A stretch of DNA of 35,009 nt from Nitrospira sp. (GTDB lineage: Bacteria; Nitrospirota; Nitrospiria; Nitrospirales; Nitrospiraceae). This document shows, in pieces, positions 9,133-18,158 of the stretch; within the stretch, counting starts at the first letter, position 1, and each line of letters opens with the position of its first letter. Below the pieces are notes generated by a model. It had not been told where the DNA came from and made no database searches. It worked only from the letters and a program-made list of their open reading frames with translations. The stretch covers positions 1-35,009 of the forward strand of contig JAOUHD010000013.1 of assembly GCA_029865345.1 (NCBI GenBank), in the 5' to 3' direction. A program made the translations under genes and the position numbers.

Positions 9133-10767
9133 ATGCCGCGAAGCGCACTGGAAGCAGATTTTCTCGTTATCGGCAGCGGAGTCGCTGGGCTTCGCGCCGC
9201 CCTGGACCTCTGTCGAATCGGTCGAGTGATCGTGCTCACCAAGGGCCATCCCTTACAAAGCAATTCCATCTTTGCGCAAGGCGGGGTGGCCGTGGCCTTG
9301 AGTGAAGAGGATGATGTCGCCATCCATTTGACCGATACCGTGAAGGCTGGACATGGCCTGTGTCGTCGTGAAGCGGTGCGTGTTTTGGTGGAGGAGGGAC
9401 CGGATCGGATTCAAGAGCTCATCCGCTGGGGCGCGAAATTCGACAAAACGGGTGGGAAGTTTGCCTTTGCACGTGAAGCGGCCCACAGCCGCAGCCGAAT
9501 CCTCCGTGCGAGAGGCGATGCGACAGGGAACGAAATGGTGCGGGTGTTGATAGCGCAGGCTATGCGACAGAAGCGGATCGTCCGGCTGGATTACCATTTC
9601 ACCGTTGATCTCGTGGTTGAGGAAGGCCGATGTTGCGGAGCGGTGGTGCTTGATGAGCATTCAGGGGAACACTTCATTATTCCTGCAAAAGCCGTCGTCC
9701 TGTCGACAGGGGGGGCGGGACAGATTTTTGCTCGCACCACCAATCCGCCGAATGCGACCGGCGACGGCATGGCCATGGCATTTCGTGCAGGAGCGCAACT
9801 CCAGGACATGGAATTCGTCCAGTTTCACCCGACCTCGCTGTATCTGCCCTCAAGCCCGCCTTTTTTGTTGTCAGAAGCCATGCGAGGAGAGGGCGGTCAG
9901 CTGCGCAGCAATAAGGGAGAGACCTTCATGTCACGGTATCACCCGCTCGGCGCCTTGGCCCCGAGGGATATCGTTGCACGGGCGATCTGGGCGGAAATGG
10001 CGGCGACGCGTGCGCGGCATGTCTACCTTGATGTGACTCACTTGGGGGCGAGTTTTGTCAAACGGCGCTTTCCGACGATCTATGCGACCTGTCTCCGTCA
10101 CGATATCGATATCACGGAAGAATGGATCCCGGTCTCCCCGAGCGCCCATTACATGATGGGGGGGGTAGCGACCGACCTCAACGGAGCCACGACATTGCCG
10201 GGTCTTTTTGCGGCGGGCGAGGTTGCCTGTAGCGGTGTGCACGGCGCCAATAGGCTGGCCAGCAATTCCTTGCTGGAGGGATTGGTGTTTGGGATGCGGG
10301 CCGGCGTGGCCGCTGTCGCCTGGGCCTCACACCGTTCGATGCCTGATGTGACTCACCATGTAGAGGGTCTGAGGAGTGGTCGGTTGGAACGATTGGAGGA
10401 TGCCGAAAAAGTGCGCAGTTCGCTTCGGCGGATCATGTGGGGGCAAGTGGGGCTTATACGTTCTCGGGAGTCGCTCGTTCGTGTCACGGCCCAGCTTGCG
10501 CGGTGGGGACAGATGGTGTCCCGATCCTTTATGGGGAGGGCCGATCTGGAGGTCAAGAATATGGTGCAAGTGGCGCATTGCGTGGCCGAAGCCGCGCTCT
10601 GGAGAGAAAATAGTGTGGGCGCCCATTACCGATCCGATTTTCCAGGATCCAAACGACCGGGCTGGAAACAGCATAGTCAAGTATATTGGGGGGGCCGAAC
10701 TACTGGCCGGACTGAATCGAAGACACGGGGGCGGGTTGTGGCATTGCGTACTCCGAAGAGGGGATGA
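9133..10767 (+). CDS. nadB: L-aspartate oxidase
   Basis: FAD-binding DFLVIGSGVAGLRAALD; SNSIFAQGGVAVAL; FVQFHPTSLY; GGVATDLNGATTLPGLFAAGEVACSGVHGANRLASNSLLEGLVFG. Confidence 0.95.
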   Translation: MPRSALEADFLVIGSGVAGLRAALDLCRIGRVIVLTKGHPLQSNSIFAQGGVAVALSEEDDVAIHLTDTVKAGHGLCRREAVRVLVEEGPDRIQELIRWGAKFDKTGGKFAFAREAAHSRSRILRARGDATGNEMVRVLIAQAMRQKRIVRLDYHFTVDLVVEEGRCCGAVVLDEHSGEHFIIPAKAVVLSTGGAGQIFARTTNPPNATGDGMAMAFRAGAQLQDMEFVQFHPTSLYLPSSPPFLLSEAMRGEGGQLRSNKGETFMSRYHPLGALAPRDIVARAIWAEMAATRARHVYLDVTHLGASFVKRRFPTIYATCLRHDIDITEEWIPVSPSAHYMMGGVATDLNGATTLPGLFAAGEVACSGVHGANRLASNSLLEGLVFGMRAGVAAVAWASHRSMPDVTHHVEGLRSGRLERLEDAEKVRSSLRRIMWGQVGLIRSRESLVRVTAQLARWGQMVSRSFMGRADLEVKNMVQVAHCVAEAALWRENSVGAHYRSDFPGSKRPGWKQHSQVYWGGRTTGRTESKTRGRVVALRTPKRG

Positions 10768-11404
10768 CGTGTCCGGTCACGGCAAGGTCACGGGCGAGGA
10801 AGAGTCGATAGTATCGCAAGACCTTGCGGACATAGAGGCGGGTTTCAGTAATTGGCGGAAGAGCTCGGTAACGATCGACGACATGCTCCCCGGCGTTATA
10901 GGCAGCAAGCGCCAGTGGAAGGTTGCCACGGAATCGGTCGAGCAATTGGCGTAAGTACTTCGTCCCTCCTCCAATATTGTCTTCGGGATCATAGAGGTCA
11001 CGGACCTCTAATCTCACTGCCGTTTGCGGCATCAATTGCATCAATCCGATGGCTCCGGCTCGTGAGACCGCACGAGGGTCGAAATCCGATTCAGCCTTAA
11101 TGATAGCGCGGATAAGCGCAGGGTGTAGTTGATGCTGCTGTGAGAATCGGCGGATCACCGGTTCCAATTCCGCCTCTGAGAGAACGGAATGGAGCCGATT
11201 TGGGTGGAGGTCGATCCGGCGGTATCGAGTGTCGGAGGGAACGTTGGTGAGCGATATTGTCCCCTTGGCATCGACATATTGGTACATCTCTGCACGACTA
11301 TCACTTGGAACAGCCAGCAGAATGCTGCCGCTCAATGCGACGAGAATAGTCATGACAGGCCGGTACGTTGCGGAGTGATGATGTAGTGTGTTTGGTTTTG
11401 GCAT
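10700..11404 (-). CDS. SLT-type lytic transglycosylase with N-terminal DUF4124-like segment
   Basis: YQYVDAKGTISLTNVPSD, then HPALIRAIIKAESDFDPRAVSRAGAIGLMQLMPQTA...NIGGGTKYLRQLLDRFRGNLPLALAAYNAGEHVV. 3' end overlaps nadB. Confidence 0.9.
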   Translation of the reverse strand: MPKPNTLHHHSATYRPVMTILVALSGSILLAVPSDSRAEMYQYVDAKGTISLTNVPSDTRYRRIDLHPNRLHSVLSEAELEPVIRRFSQQHQLHPALIRAIIKAESDFDPRAVSRAGAIGLMQLMPQTAVRLEVRDLYDPEDNIGGGTKYLRQLLDRFRGNLPLALAAYNAGEHVVDRYRALPPITETRLYVRKVLRYYRLFLARDLAVTGHVIPSSEYAMPQPAPVSSIQSGQ

Positions 11405-11500
11405 GGTCAAACGATAGCAGTCTGTCACTGTCTGTCAAGGAAATGCAGATCTTGTGTTTGGGGGCAGAAGAATGATGAGGGAAAACAGGAAGATGAGGGC

Positions 11501-12388
11501 TTATCGAGTATGAAGCATATTCCCGTATCGGCCTCGCATCGCTGGGAATTGCTCCCTTAGCTTCAGGGTCAGTGGACCTGGTTTTCCGTCGCCGACAGCT
11601 CGACGGTCGACGGAAGTCACCGGCATGATTTCCATGCTGGTGTTCGTGAGGAAGCATTCGTCGGCCTTGAACAAGTCGTCAACGGTATAGCGACCTTCGT
11701 CGGTGCGGATGGCGAGCTCTCTGGCCAACTGAATCACGATCATTCTGGTGATGCCATCGAGCAAGCCGCATTCCAGAGCTGGCGTTCGCAATGTGCGGTC
11801 CAGGACAAGGAACACATTGCTGATGGTGCATTCAGTCAGATGCTGCTCCCAATTAAGCAGGATACTGTCGAATGCGCCTGCTGCGATGGCTTCACGTTTA
11901 GCCTGAATGTTGTTCAGAAAGTTTGTGGATTTGATCTGCGGCGACAACGCGCTTGGCAAATTCCGTTTCGTGGACGCCACGATCAGCTTAACGCCCGTTT
12001 CATAGAGATGGGACGCTGGGGGCACGAGAGGCTTGGCCATCACGACAACGGTCGGTGACGAACAGAGTGCCGGGTCCAATCCGATGTCTCCCGCTCCTCG
12101 CGAAACGGTGATTCTTAGATAGGCATCCCGCTGATCGGTTCCAACCTCGTTGCGGATCATGGCTTCCTGCAGAATGTCCGCCAAGCTCTTCATGGAAATC
12201 GGGATCGTCAGCCCGATTGCTTCTGCGGAACGGAATAACCGTGACAGATGCTGGTCTTGCATAAAGACATGAGGGCCATAGGAGCGCAGCGTTTCATACA
12301 CTCCATCTCCGTAGAGAAACCCATGGTCGAAGACGGAGATCACGGCGTCTTCGTCTTTGACGAACTTGTTATTCAAGTAAATCCACAT
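11501..12388 (-). CDS. class IV aminotransferase (aminodeoxychorismate lyase / branched-chain or D-amino acid aminotransferase family)
   Basis: MWIYLNNKFVKDEDAVISVFDHGFLYGDGVYETLRSY; KSTNFLNNIQAKREA; ECTISNVFLV; start placed at MWIYLNN. Confidence 0.88.
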   Translation of the reverse strand: MWIYLNNKFVKDEDAVISVFDHGFLYGDGVYETLRSYGPHVFMQDQHLSRLFRSAEAIGLTIPISMKSLADILQEAMIRNEVGTDQRDAYLRITVSRGAGDIGLDPALCSSPTVVVMAKPLVPPASHLYETGVKLIVASTKRNLPSALSPQIKSTNFLNNIQAKREAIAAGAFDSILLNWEQHLTECTISNVFLVLDRTLRTPALECGLLDGITRMIVIQLARELAIRTDEGRYTVDDLFKADECFLTNTSMEIMPVTSVDRRAVGDGKPGPLTLKLREQFPAMRGRYGNMLHTR

Positions 12389-12392
12389 GGGG

Positions 12393-13871
12393 CTATGAAA
12401 AGGCGCTGAAGAAAGCCTGGGCTTTATGGATGGTTTCTTCATATTCACGTGTGGGGTCGGAATCGGCCACAATTCCTGCTCCGACCTGGAGATAGCCCTG
12501 GCCGTTTTTCATGACAAGCGTACGTATTAGAATATTGAAATCGAGGTCGCCACTCCAGCTGAGGTAACCCATCGAACCGGTATAAGGACCGCGGCGTACC
12601 GGCTCCAACTCCTCAATGATCTCCATGCAGCGGATCTTGGGTACCCCGGTAATCGTCCCACCAGGAAACATGGCTTTCAACAGATCAAAACCAGTCGCGT
12701 GATTTTTGAGGGTGCCGGCCACATGGGAGACCAGATGGGTGACATGGGAATATTGCTCCAAGGTCATCAATTCATCCACCTGGACGCTCCCAAAATGACA
12801 GACTCGCCCGAGGTCATTCCGCTCAAGGTCAACCAGCATGACATGTTCCGCGCATTCCTTTTCATTGACCCGCAACTCATGGATCAGTCGCTGATCGTCG
12901 TCGGTGTTTTTCCCACGAGGCCTCGTTCCCGCGATCGGCCTCGTATCGGCTCGATGCCCTTCCAGCCGAACGAGCCGTTCCGGTGAGGAGCTGATGAGGC
13001 GAATTGCGTCAAACCGGAGTATTCCCGAGAAGGGGGACGGGTTCAACGTGCGTAAGCGACTATAGGCAGACAGATCGGTTTGAAGGTCCCCGAGAGAGGA
13101 GAATGCCGAACCGGTCACGTTGAACCGATGGGAGAGGTTGGCTTGATAGATGTCACCGGCTGTGATGTATTCCTGGCAACGGCGTACGTTTCGACTATAG
13201 ATCGCCTGCTCCTGCTCTGGTGTAAATGTCAGGCGACCGAGATGACTCCCGTGCGAGTCTGCCATATCAGGCCCGGTCAGTCGAGCTTCAAACTCGGCCA
13301 GTCGATCCCTTCCCTCGCGAAATAGCTTTTCACGGGGCTCACCCAAAAATCGGTCAAGAGGAGGACAGAACATGAGCACCAGCTGGTTCAGCTCATGATC
13401 GATTGCCCCAACAAGATCGAAAAATGCGAACTCTAGCTCAGGGCAGGCAAGGTCATCTAACGCTAGAGACGGCAACCTCTCGAACTGGCGTACGAGATCA
13501 TAACTCAAATAGCCGACCGCGCCGCCGAAAAATGGCGGAGCCTCGGGAGGACGAACGATCCGTTGACGGTTTAGGAGGTGCGTCACATATTGAAACGGAG
13601 ATGTGTCTGGATTCATGCAGCCTTGAATCGATCGGCATACGCAGGTATCTCCCTTCCCAGACAGTGTTTGATAGGGATCAACGCCAAAGTATGAATACCG
13701 TCCCATGGTGCCTTCACCGGTACCGCTCTCAAAGAGAAACGAAGGGCATCGAGCTGATGCGATCTTCGAGTACAGTTCAAGCGGGTTTGCCGAGGGAGCA
13801 GGGCGTATCAGAATAAGAGGGGAAGGGGAACTGTGCAGGAATGGGATCGATGAGGGTAAGATTGTGGGCAT
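12393..13871 (-). CDS. pabB: aminodeoxychorismate synthase component I / anthranilate synthase component I family
   Basis: Chorismate-binding signatures YQANLSHRFN, ISSSPERLVRL, IAGTRPRGKN, HVMLVDLERNDLGRV, MFPGGTITGVPKIRCMEII, GSMGYLSWSGDLDFNILIRT. Confidence 0.9.
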   Translation of the reverse strand: MPTILPSSIPFLHSSPSPLILIRPAPSANPLELYSKIASARCPSFLFESGTGEGTMGRYSYFGVDPYQTLSGKGDTCVCRSIQGCMNPDTSPFQYVTHLLNRQRIVRPPEAPPFFGGAVGYLSYDLVRQFERLPSLALDDLACPELEFAFFDLVGAIDHELNQLVLMFCPPLDRFLGEPREKLFREGRDRLAEFEARLTGPDMADSHGSHLGRLTFTPEQEQAIYSRNVRRCQEYITAGDIYQANLSHRFNVTGSAFSSLGDLQTDLSAYSRLRTLNPSPFSGILRFDAIRLISSSPERLVRLEGHRADTRPIAGTRPRGKNTDDDQRLIHELRVNEKECAEHVMLVDLERNDLGRVCHFGSVQVDELMTLEQYSHVTHLVSHVAGTLKNHATGFDLLKAMFPGGTITGVPKIRCMEIIEELEPVRRGPYTGSMGYLSWSGDLDFNILIRTLVMKNGQGYLQVGAGIVADSDPTREYEETIHKAQAFFSAFS

Positions 13872-14043
13872 AGGCGATGTATTCTCAGCACGAACGGGAG
13901 ATCACTATACCGTATATACCGAAGCAATTTCTGCGCGCATAGGCTTCTAACCGCTTGACATTCCAAGCACGGTTTTGCTTAAATTACGAACGCTATCAGG
14001 GGCAGAGTTCTGCTCACGTGCTCTCGCCTTCCGTGGATTTGGG

Positions 14044-14286
14044 ATGCCCCCTCCACAAGATCAGTTTTACGCGGGGCTCGGCCAGGCCGTTCGTATTGGA
14101 ACGGAACTGCTGGCTTCGCTGATCGTCGGAGGTGGACTTGGATGGGTTGTCGATGCCTATCTCTTGGGATCAACCCCATGGGGGCTTGTCGTTGGGCTGA
14201 TACTGGGGGTAGCGGCAGGGGTCAGAAACGCCTATCGGGCCGCGCAGCGATGGCAGAATTCACCGGATAAACCGGGTCAACGATAA
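14044..14286 (+). CDS. AtpZ/AtpI-family F0F1-ATPase accessory protein
   Basis: Small two-TM protein (LLASLIVGGGLGWVVDAYLLGSTPWGLVVGLILGVAAGVRNAYR) immediately upstream of atpB; ATG at 14044. Confidence 0.8.
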   Translation: MPPPQDQFYAGLGQAVRIGTELLASLIVGGGLGWVVDAYLLGSTPWGLVVGLILGVAAGVRNAYRAAQRWQNSPDKPGQR

Positions 14287-14295
14287 GGATCATTC

Positions 14296-15045
14296 ATGGA
14301 AGAAAGTCCGCTCCATCCATTTGAACTCCACAACTATTTCCCGATCAATTTGGGCGGTCTGGATATTTCCATCAACAAAGCCGTGCTGATTATGTGGGTC
14401 GTCGTGGCACTCGTCGCGGTGTTGATGGTGAGGGCGGGGTCCGCGCGAAAGCTGGTTCCGGGCAAGCTTCAAATTCTGGCGGAAATGCTCGTGGAATTTA
14501 TTCGTGGGATCATTCTAGACACGATGGGCGAAGGGGGGATGAAGTTTTTTCCTCTCATTGCGACACTGTTCCTCTTCATCCTGTTCTGCAATCTGATCGG
14601 ACTGATTCCCGGCTCCTACACCGTCACTAGCCAAATCGTCGTCACGGCGGTTTTTGCGACGGTGGTCTACGGACTCAGTCTTGTGATGGGTTTTGTTTTG
14701 CACGGGGTGAAGTTCCTGGGAATTTTGGTGCCGCCCGGAACACCCGGCTGGCTCCTGCCTCTCATGGTGCCCATCGAATTGATCAGCCAACTGGCTCGTC
14801 CGATCTCCCTGGCGGTCCGGTTGTTTGCGAATATGACCGCGGGGCACGTGATTCTCGGAGTATTGTTCGGACTGGCGATCAGCGGCGGGCTCGTGATCGG
14901 ATGGCTGCCCTTTGCCTTTACGATCGCCATGAACGGGCTGGAAGTCGGCATCGCATTTATTCAGGCCTATATTTTTACCGTGCTGACATGCGTCTATTTG
15001 GGCGACGCATTTCACCTGCACGGCCATGACGAGCACGCGCACTGA
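14296..15045 (+). CDS. atpB: F0F1 ATP synthase subunit a
   Basis: MVPIELISQLARPISLAVRLFANMTAGHVIL is the conserved subunit a motif. Confidence 0.96.
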   Translation: MEESPLHPFELHNYFPINLGGLDISINKAVLIMWVVVALVAVLMVRAGSARKLVPGKLQILAEMLVEFIRGIILDTMGEGGMKFFPLIATLFLFILFCNLIGLIPGSYTVTSQIVVTAVFATVVYGLSLVMGFVLHGVKFLGILVPPGTPGWLLPLMVPIELISQLARPISLAVRLFANMTAGHVILGVLFGLAISGGLVIGWLPFAFTIAMNGLEVGIAFIQAYIFTVLTCVYLGDAFHLHGHDEHAH

Positions 15046-15081
15046 CGTGTGCCGGAACAGACAAGGGAGGAGCGAGGTACA

Positions 15082-15312
15082 ATGGACTCAGCAGCAGCAG
15101 CATTGTTGGGCATGGGGTTGGCGGCAGCGGGATTTGCCGGAGCCGGCGTCGGGATCGGCTACATTTTTGGTAAGATGATCGAAGCGGTGGCGCGACAGCC
15201 AGAAGCCGAGGGCCGGGTCGGCAAGTACATGTGGATCGGGTTCGCGCTGGTCGAAGCCATTGCGCTATATGGCTTGGTCATAGCCTTCATCATCATGGGC
15301 CTCAGGAAGTAA
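15082..15312 (+). CDS. atpE: F0F1 ATP synthase subunit c
   Basis: Two-helix hairpin with GxGxG repeats, ARQPE loop and conserved Glu in GFALVEAIALYGLVIAFI; start at MDSAAAALLG. Confidence 0.95.
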   Translation: MDSAAAALLGMGLAAAGFAGAGVGIGYIFGKMIEAVARQPEAEGRVGKYMWIGFALVEAIALYGLVIAFIIMGLRK

Positions 15313-15319
15313 ACAAGTT

Positions 15320-15385
15320 ACAGGGGTAATGGGACAATTGGGATAGCGGGCGAAGCGAATACCCCCATATCCCCCTGTCCAGGGG
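15320..15385 (+). promoter_or_regulatory. potential mutually exclusive RNA structures over the atpF ribosome-binding site
   Basis: ACAGGGG (15320-15326) and ATGGG (15329-15333) can pair with CCCCTGT (15372-15378) and CCCAT (15364-15368); CCCCT (15372-15376) can instead pair with AGGGG (15381-15385), which is the atpF Shine-Dalgarno. Confidence 0.45.
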
Positions 15386-15392
15386 AGTTGCT

Positions 15393-15899
15393 ATGCCGCA
15401 GTTTGAATCTCATTTTTTTTCCTCTCTGATTTTCTGGGAGATCGTATCCTTCGCGATCCTGTTTTTTGTGCTTTACAAGTACGCCTTCCCGGGCATCTTG
15501 GGCATTCTCGAGGAACGGGAAAAAAAGATTAAGGACAGTTTGGATCAAGCCGAGCGTCATCGGTCCGAGGCGGAACGCCGACTCAAGGAATATGAAGCAA
15601 AACTCAGCGCGGTGGGAAAGGAAGCGGAAGGCATCCTCCTGGCGGCGAAAGAACGCGCGCAGCGGCTGATGGAAGAAAACGAGCAGCGCTTGACTTCGGA
15701 AGCCGAGCGTATCAAAGGTGATGCGACGCGTCAGATCGAGCAAGAGCGCCGTAAGGCGTTGCAAGACATCCGAGCCCAGACGACAGAACTCGCCTTGATG
15801 GTAGCGGAAAAAGTGGTTCAGCGGAGCTTAGTAGAGGCTGATCACAAAAAATATGCAGACGAGGCGCTTGAGGCGCTTTCGAAATCACAGCCCCGTTAA
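15393..15899 (+). CDS. atpF: F0F1 ATP synthase subunit b
   Basis: N-terminal TM then long charged coiled coil (ILEEREKKIKDSLDQAERHRSEAERRLKEYEAKL); follows atpE. Confidence 0.94.
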   Translation: MPQFESHFFSSLIFWEIVSFAILFFVLYKYAFPGILGILEEREKKIKDSLDQAERHRSEAERRLKEYEAKLSAVGKEAEGILLAAKERAQRLMEENEQRLTSEAERIKGDATRQIEQERRKALQDIRAQTTELALMVAEKVVQRSLVEADHKKYADEALEALSKSQPR

Positions 15900-15914
15900 G
15901 TTGCCGTGATCTGC

Positions 15915-15944
15915 GGGTGGAGTCAGCTTAGGGTGACTCCACCC
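15915..15944. terminator. hairpin between convergent atpF and larE
   Basis: Perfect 11-bp stem GGGTGGAGTCA/TGACTCCACCC with 8-nt loop; overlaps the last codons and stop of larE. Confidence 0.6.
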
Positions 15945-16732
15945 GGCCGGTAGCCTTCCAGATCGACCGTTACGAATTTAAACCCCAGCTCTTTCAGTCT
16001 GGCACTAATTTCCGTACAGCGATTTGATTCCATGAGCCGGGGGAGTTCGTCCTGTGCCAATTCAATCCGCGCAATCTCACCGTGATTTCGCACTCGAAAA
16101 TGACGGAATCCTTCATGATGGAGCACAGCTTCCGCTCCTTCGACGCGGCTTAATTGTTCGCTGGTGATTACGATTCCACGCGGGATTCTTGATGAAAGGC
16201 AGGCAGCGGCCGGCTTGTCCCAATTTGAAAGTCCCAGCTCTTTGGCAAGGATGCGGATATCAGCTTTCGACAGTTCAGCCTCAACGAGCGGGCTTCGCAC
16301 GCCCCATTCCCGAGCCGCTTTGATGCCGGGACGGTCATCACCCAGATCGTCCAGGTTGGTTCCATCGACGACATACGCGGCCGCCCGTGATTGCCGCACA
16401 TTCCCAAGAAGTTGATACAGGTCGGTCTTGCAGTGAAAACAGCGATTCGCGTCGTTTCTCACGAAGTCATCAATGGCCAGCTGATCCGTCTGCACGGTTT
16501 CATGGCGGGCACCGATCTCCTGAGCGATCCGCTCGGCGGCTTCCAACTCGATAGATGGAAACGTCGGTGAGATAGCCGTAATGCCGACCGCCTTCTCGTG
16601 AAGTTGGTCGTGCGCGACTTTCAGAACGAAGGTGCTGTCGATTCCACCGGAATAGGCCACTACGACCGAGCCCATCTCTGTTAGGAGGGTTCGGAGTTGA
16701 TCGAACTTTTGTTGCAAAGTGGGCGATTGCAT
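15923..16732 (-). CDS. larE: ATP-dependent sacrificial sulfur transferase LarE
   Basis: PP-loop VVAYSGGIDSTFVLKVA; NRCFHCKTDLY; VVDGTNLDDLGDDRPG; KPAAACLSSRIPRG. Confidence 0.93.
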   Translation of the reverse strand: MQSPTLQQKFDQLRTLLTEMGSVVVAYSGGIDSTFVLKVAHDQLHEKAVGITAISPTFPSIELEAAERIAQEIGARHETVQTDQLAIDDFVRNDANRCFHCKTDLYQLLGNVRQSRAAAYVVDGTNLDDLGDDRPGIKAAREWGVRSPLVEAELSKADIRILAKELGLSNWDKPAAACLSSRIPRGIVITSEQLSRVEGAEAVLHHEGFRHFRVRNHGEIARIELAQDELPRLMESNRCTEISARLKELGFKFVTVDLEGYRPGGVTLS

Positions 16733-16752
16733 AAGGTGTGCTGTACTCGAGC

Positions 16753-18150
16753 CTAGTGGCGAACTTTTGCCTTCGCGATATTGCCAACCACGACGAGGGC
16801 GTAGTGCTGAGGGTCCAGGTACTGTTTGGCCACGCGCTGCACGTCCTCTTTCGTCACTCGCTCAATCCATTTTGGGTACTGACTAAAATAGTCGAACCCC
16901 AATCCAAAAAAATCTACTTGCGCCAAGACTTGCGCCAGCTTCGACGTAGAATCCAGCCGTAAGGGGAAGCTGCCCATCAAAAATGCTTTGGCATCCGCCA
17001 ATTCCTGATCGCTGACCGGGGCCTCCCGAATCGCCTTCATTTCGATCAAGACGCCGCTGATGGCCTGATTGGTGGTTTCTGTCCGAGTCTGCAGGTTGAT
17101 CCAGAACGAGCCCGGCATCACCCGCGCATCGTAATGACTCATAATCCCGTATGCCAGCCCCTGTTTATCCCTGATGGAATCCATAAGGCGAGACGAAAAT
17201 CCTCCAGCACCCAGGATATGATTCATGACGGTCACGGCGTAAAAATCAGGATTGGTTCGACTGATTCCAGGGTGACCGATCACAATGGTGGATTGTGTGA
17301 GATCTTTCTCGATGAGCTGCACGGTCTTCTTGTCGATGGCCGTCGGCTTCTTAACCGCTCTGTACGGCACAGCCCCTTTCTTCCACGATCCGAAATGCGT
17401 CTGTACTAGCGTCGTCGCTTGCTCCGCCGTGACGTCACCGACAATGGTCAGGATCACTTGGTTGGGTAGATACTCCTTGGTATAGAAGCTTTGAACCTCA
17501 GCCAAGGTGATCTTACTCAGTGTCTCTTCTGTGCCATTCACTGGCCAACGATAGGGATGGTTCTGGAAGACCAACTGATTGAAGGCCTTCATGGCGACAT
17601 GTCCGGGATCGTCATTGTCGCTAGAAATTTCCCCAAGGATCTGAGATCGGACCCGCTCAAATTCTTGCTTGGGGAAAGCCGGGTGCTGAAGAATATCAGC
17701 CAACAGGGTGAACCCGAGATCGATATCTTTTTTGAGTGTGCGTGCAGATGCGGTTGTATAGTCTTCGCCTGCATGGACCGCCAGCGAGCCACCGACAAAG
17801 TCAATCTGTTCCGCCAGTTGCCTCGAGGATCTGGTTGTTGTCCCTTCATCTAAGAGGCTGGCCACCAAATTTGCCACACCCGCTTTTTCTGGAGGATCCT
17901 GCGCAGCGCCGGCCTTGATCAGGGCATGGATTTCAACGATGGGAAGGAAATGTTGTTCCAGGACGAGTACCGTCATACCGTTGGGAGCGATGAATCTCGT
18001 CGGTGCGATGTCGGCGGCAAGCCCTGTCGTCGTGATACACAGCACGAGTACGGCACATTGGACGAGTCCCATCAAGTAAGGCACTGATCTTTGTTGGATG
18101 GATCGTGGGTCAGCCCCCTGGCCTCTCTTGTTTCTGGATTCCTTACCCAT
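16753..18150 (-). CDS. M16-family peptidase-like protein lacking the HxxEH motif
   Basis: M16 fold signatures (LIEKDLTQSTIVIGHPGISRTNPDFYAVTVMNHILGAGGFSSRLMDSIRDKQGLAYGI), but the catalytic position reads ANLVASLLDEGT. Confidence 0.92.
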   Translation of the reverse strand: MGKESRNKRGQGADPRSIQQRSVPYLMGLVQCAVLVLCITTTGLAADIAPTRFIAPNGMTVLVLEQHFLPIVEIHALIKAGAAQDPPEKAGVANLVASLLDEGTTTRSSRQLAEQIDFVGGSLAVHAGEDYTTASARTLKKDIDLGFTLLADILQHPAFPKQEFERVRSQILGEISSDNDDPGHVAMKAFNQLVFQNHPYRWPVNGTEETLSKITLAEVQSFYTKEYLPNQVILTIVGDVTAEQATTLVQTHFGSWKKGAVPYRAVKKPTAIDKKTVQLIEKDLTQSTIVIGHPGISRTNPDFYAVTVMNHILGAGGFSSRLMDSIRDKQGLAYGIMSHYDARVMPGSFWINLQTRTETTNQAISGVLIEMKAIREAPVSDQELADAKAFLMGSFPLRLDSTSKLAQVLAQVDFFGLGFDYFSQYPKWIERVTKEDVQRVAKQYLDPQHYALVVVGNIAKAKVRH

Positions 18151-18158
18151 GATTGCCT

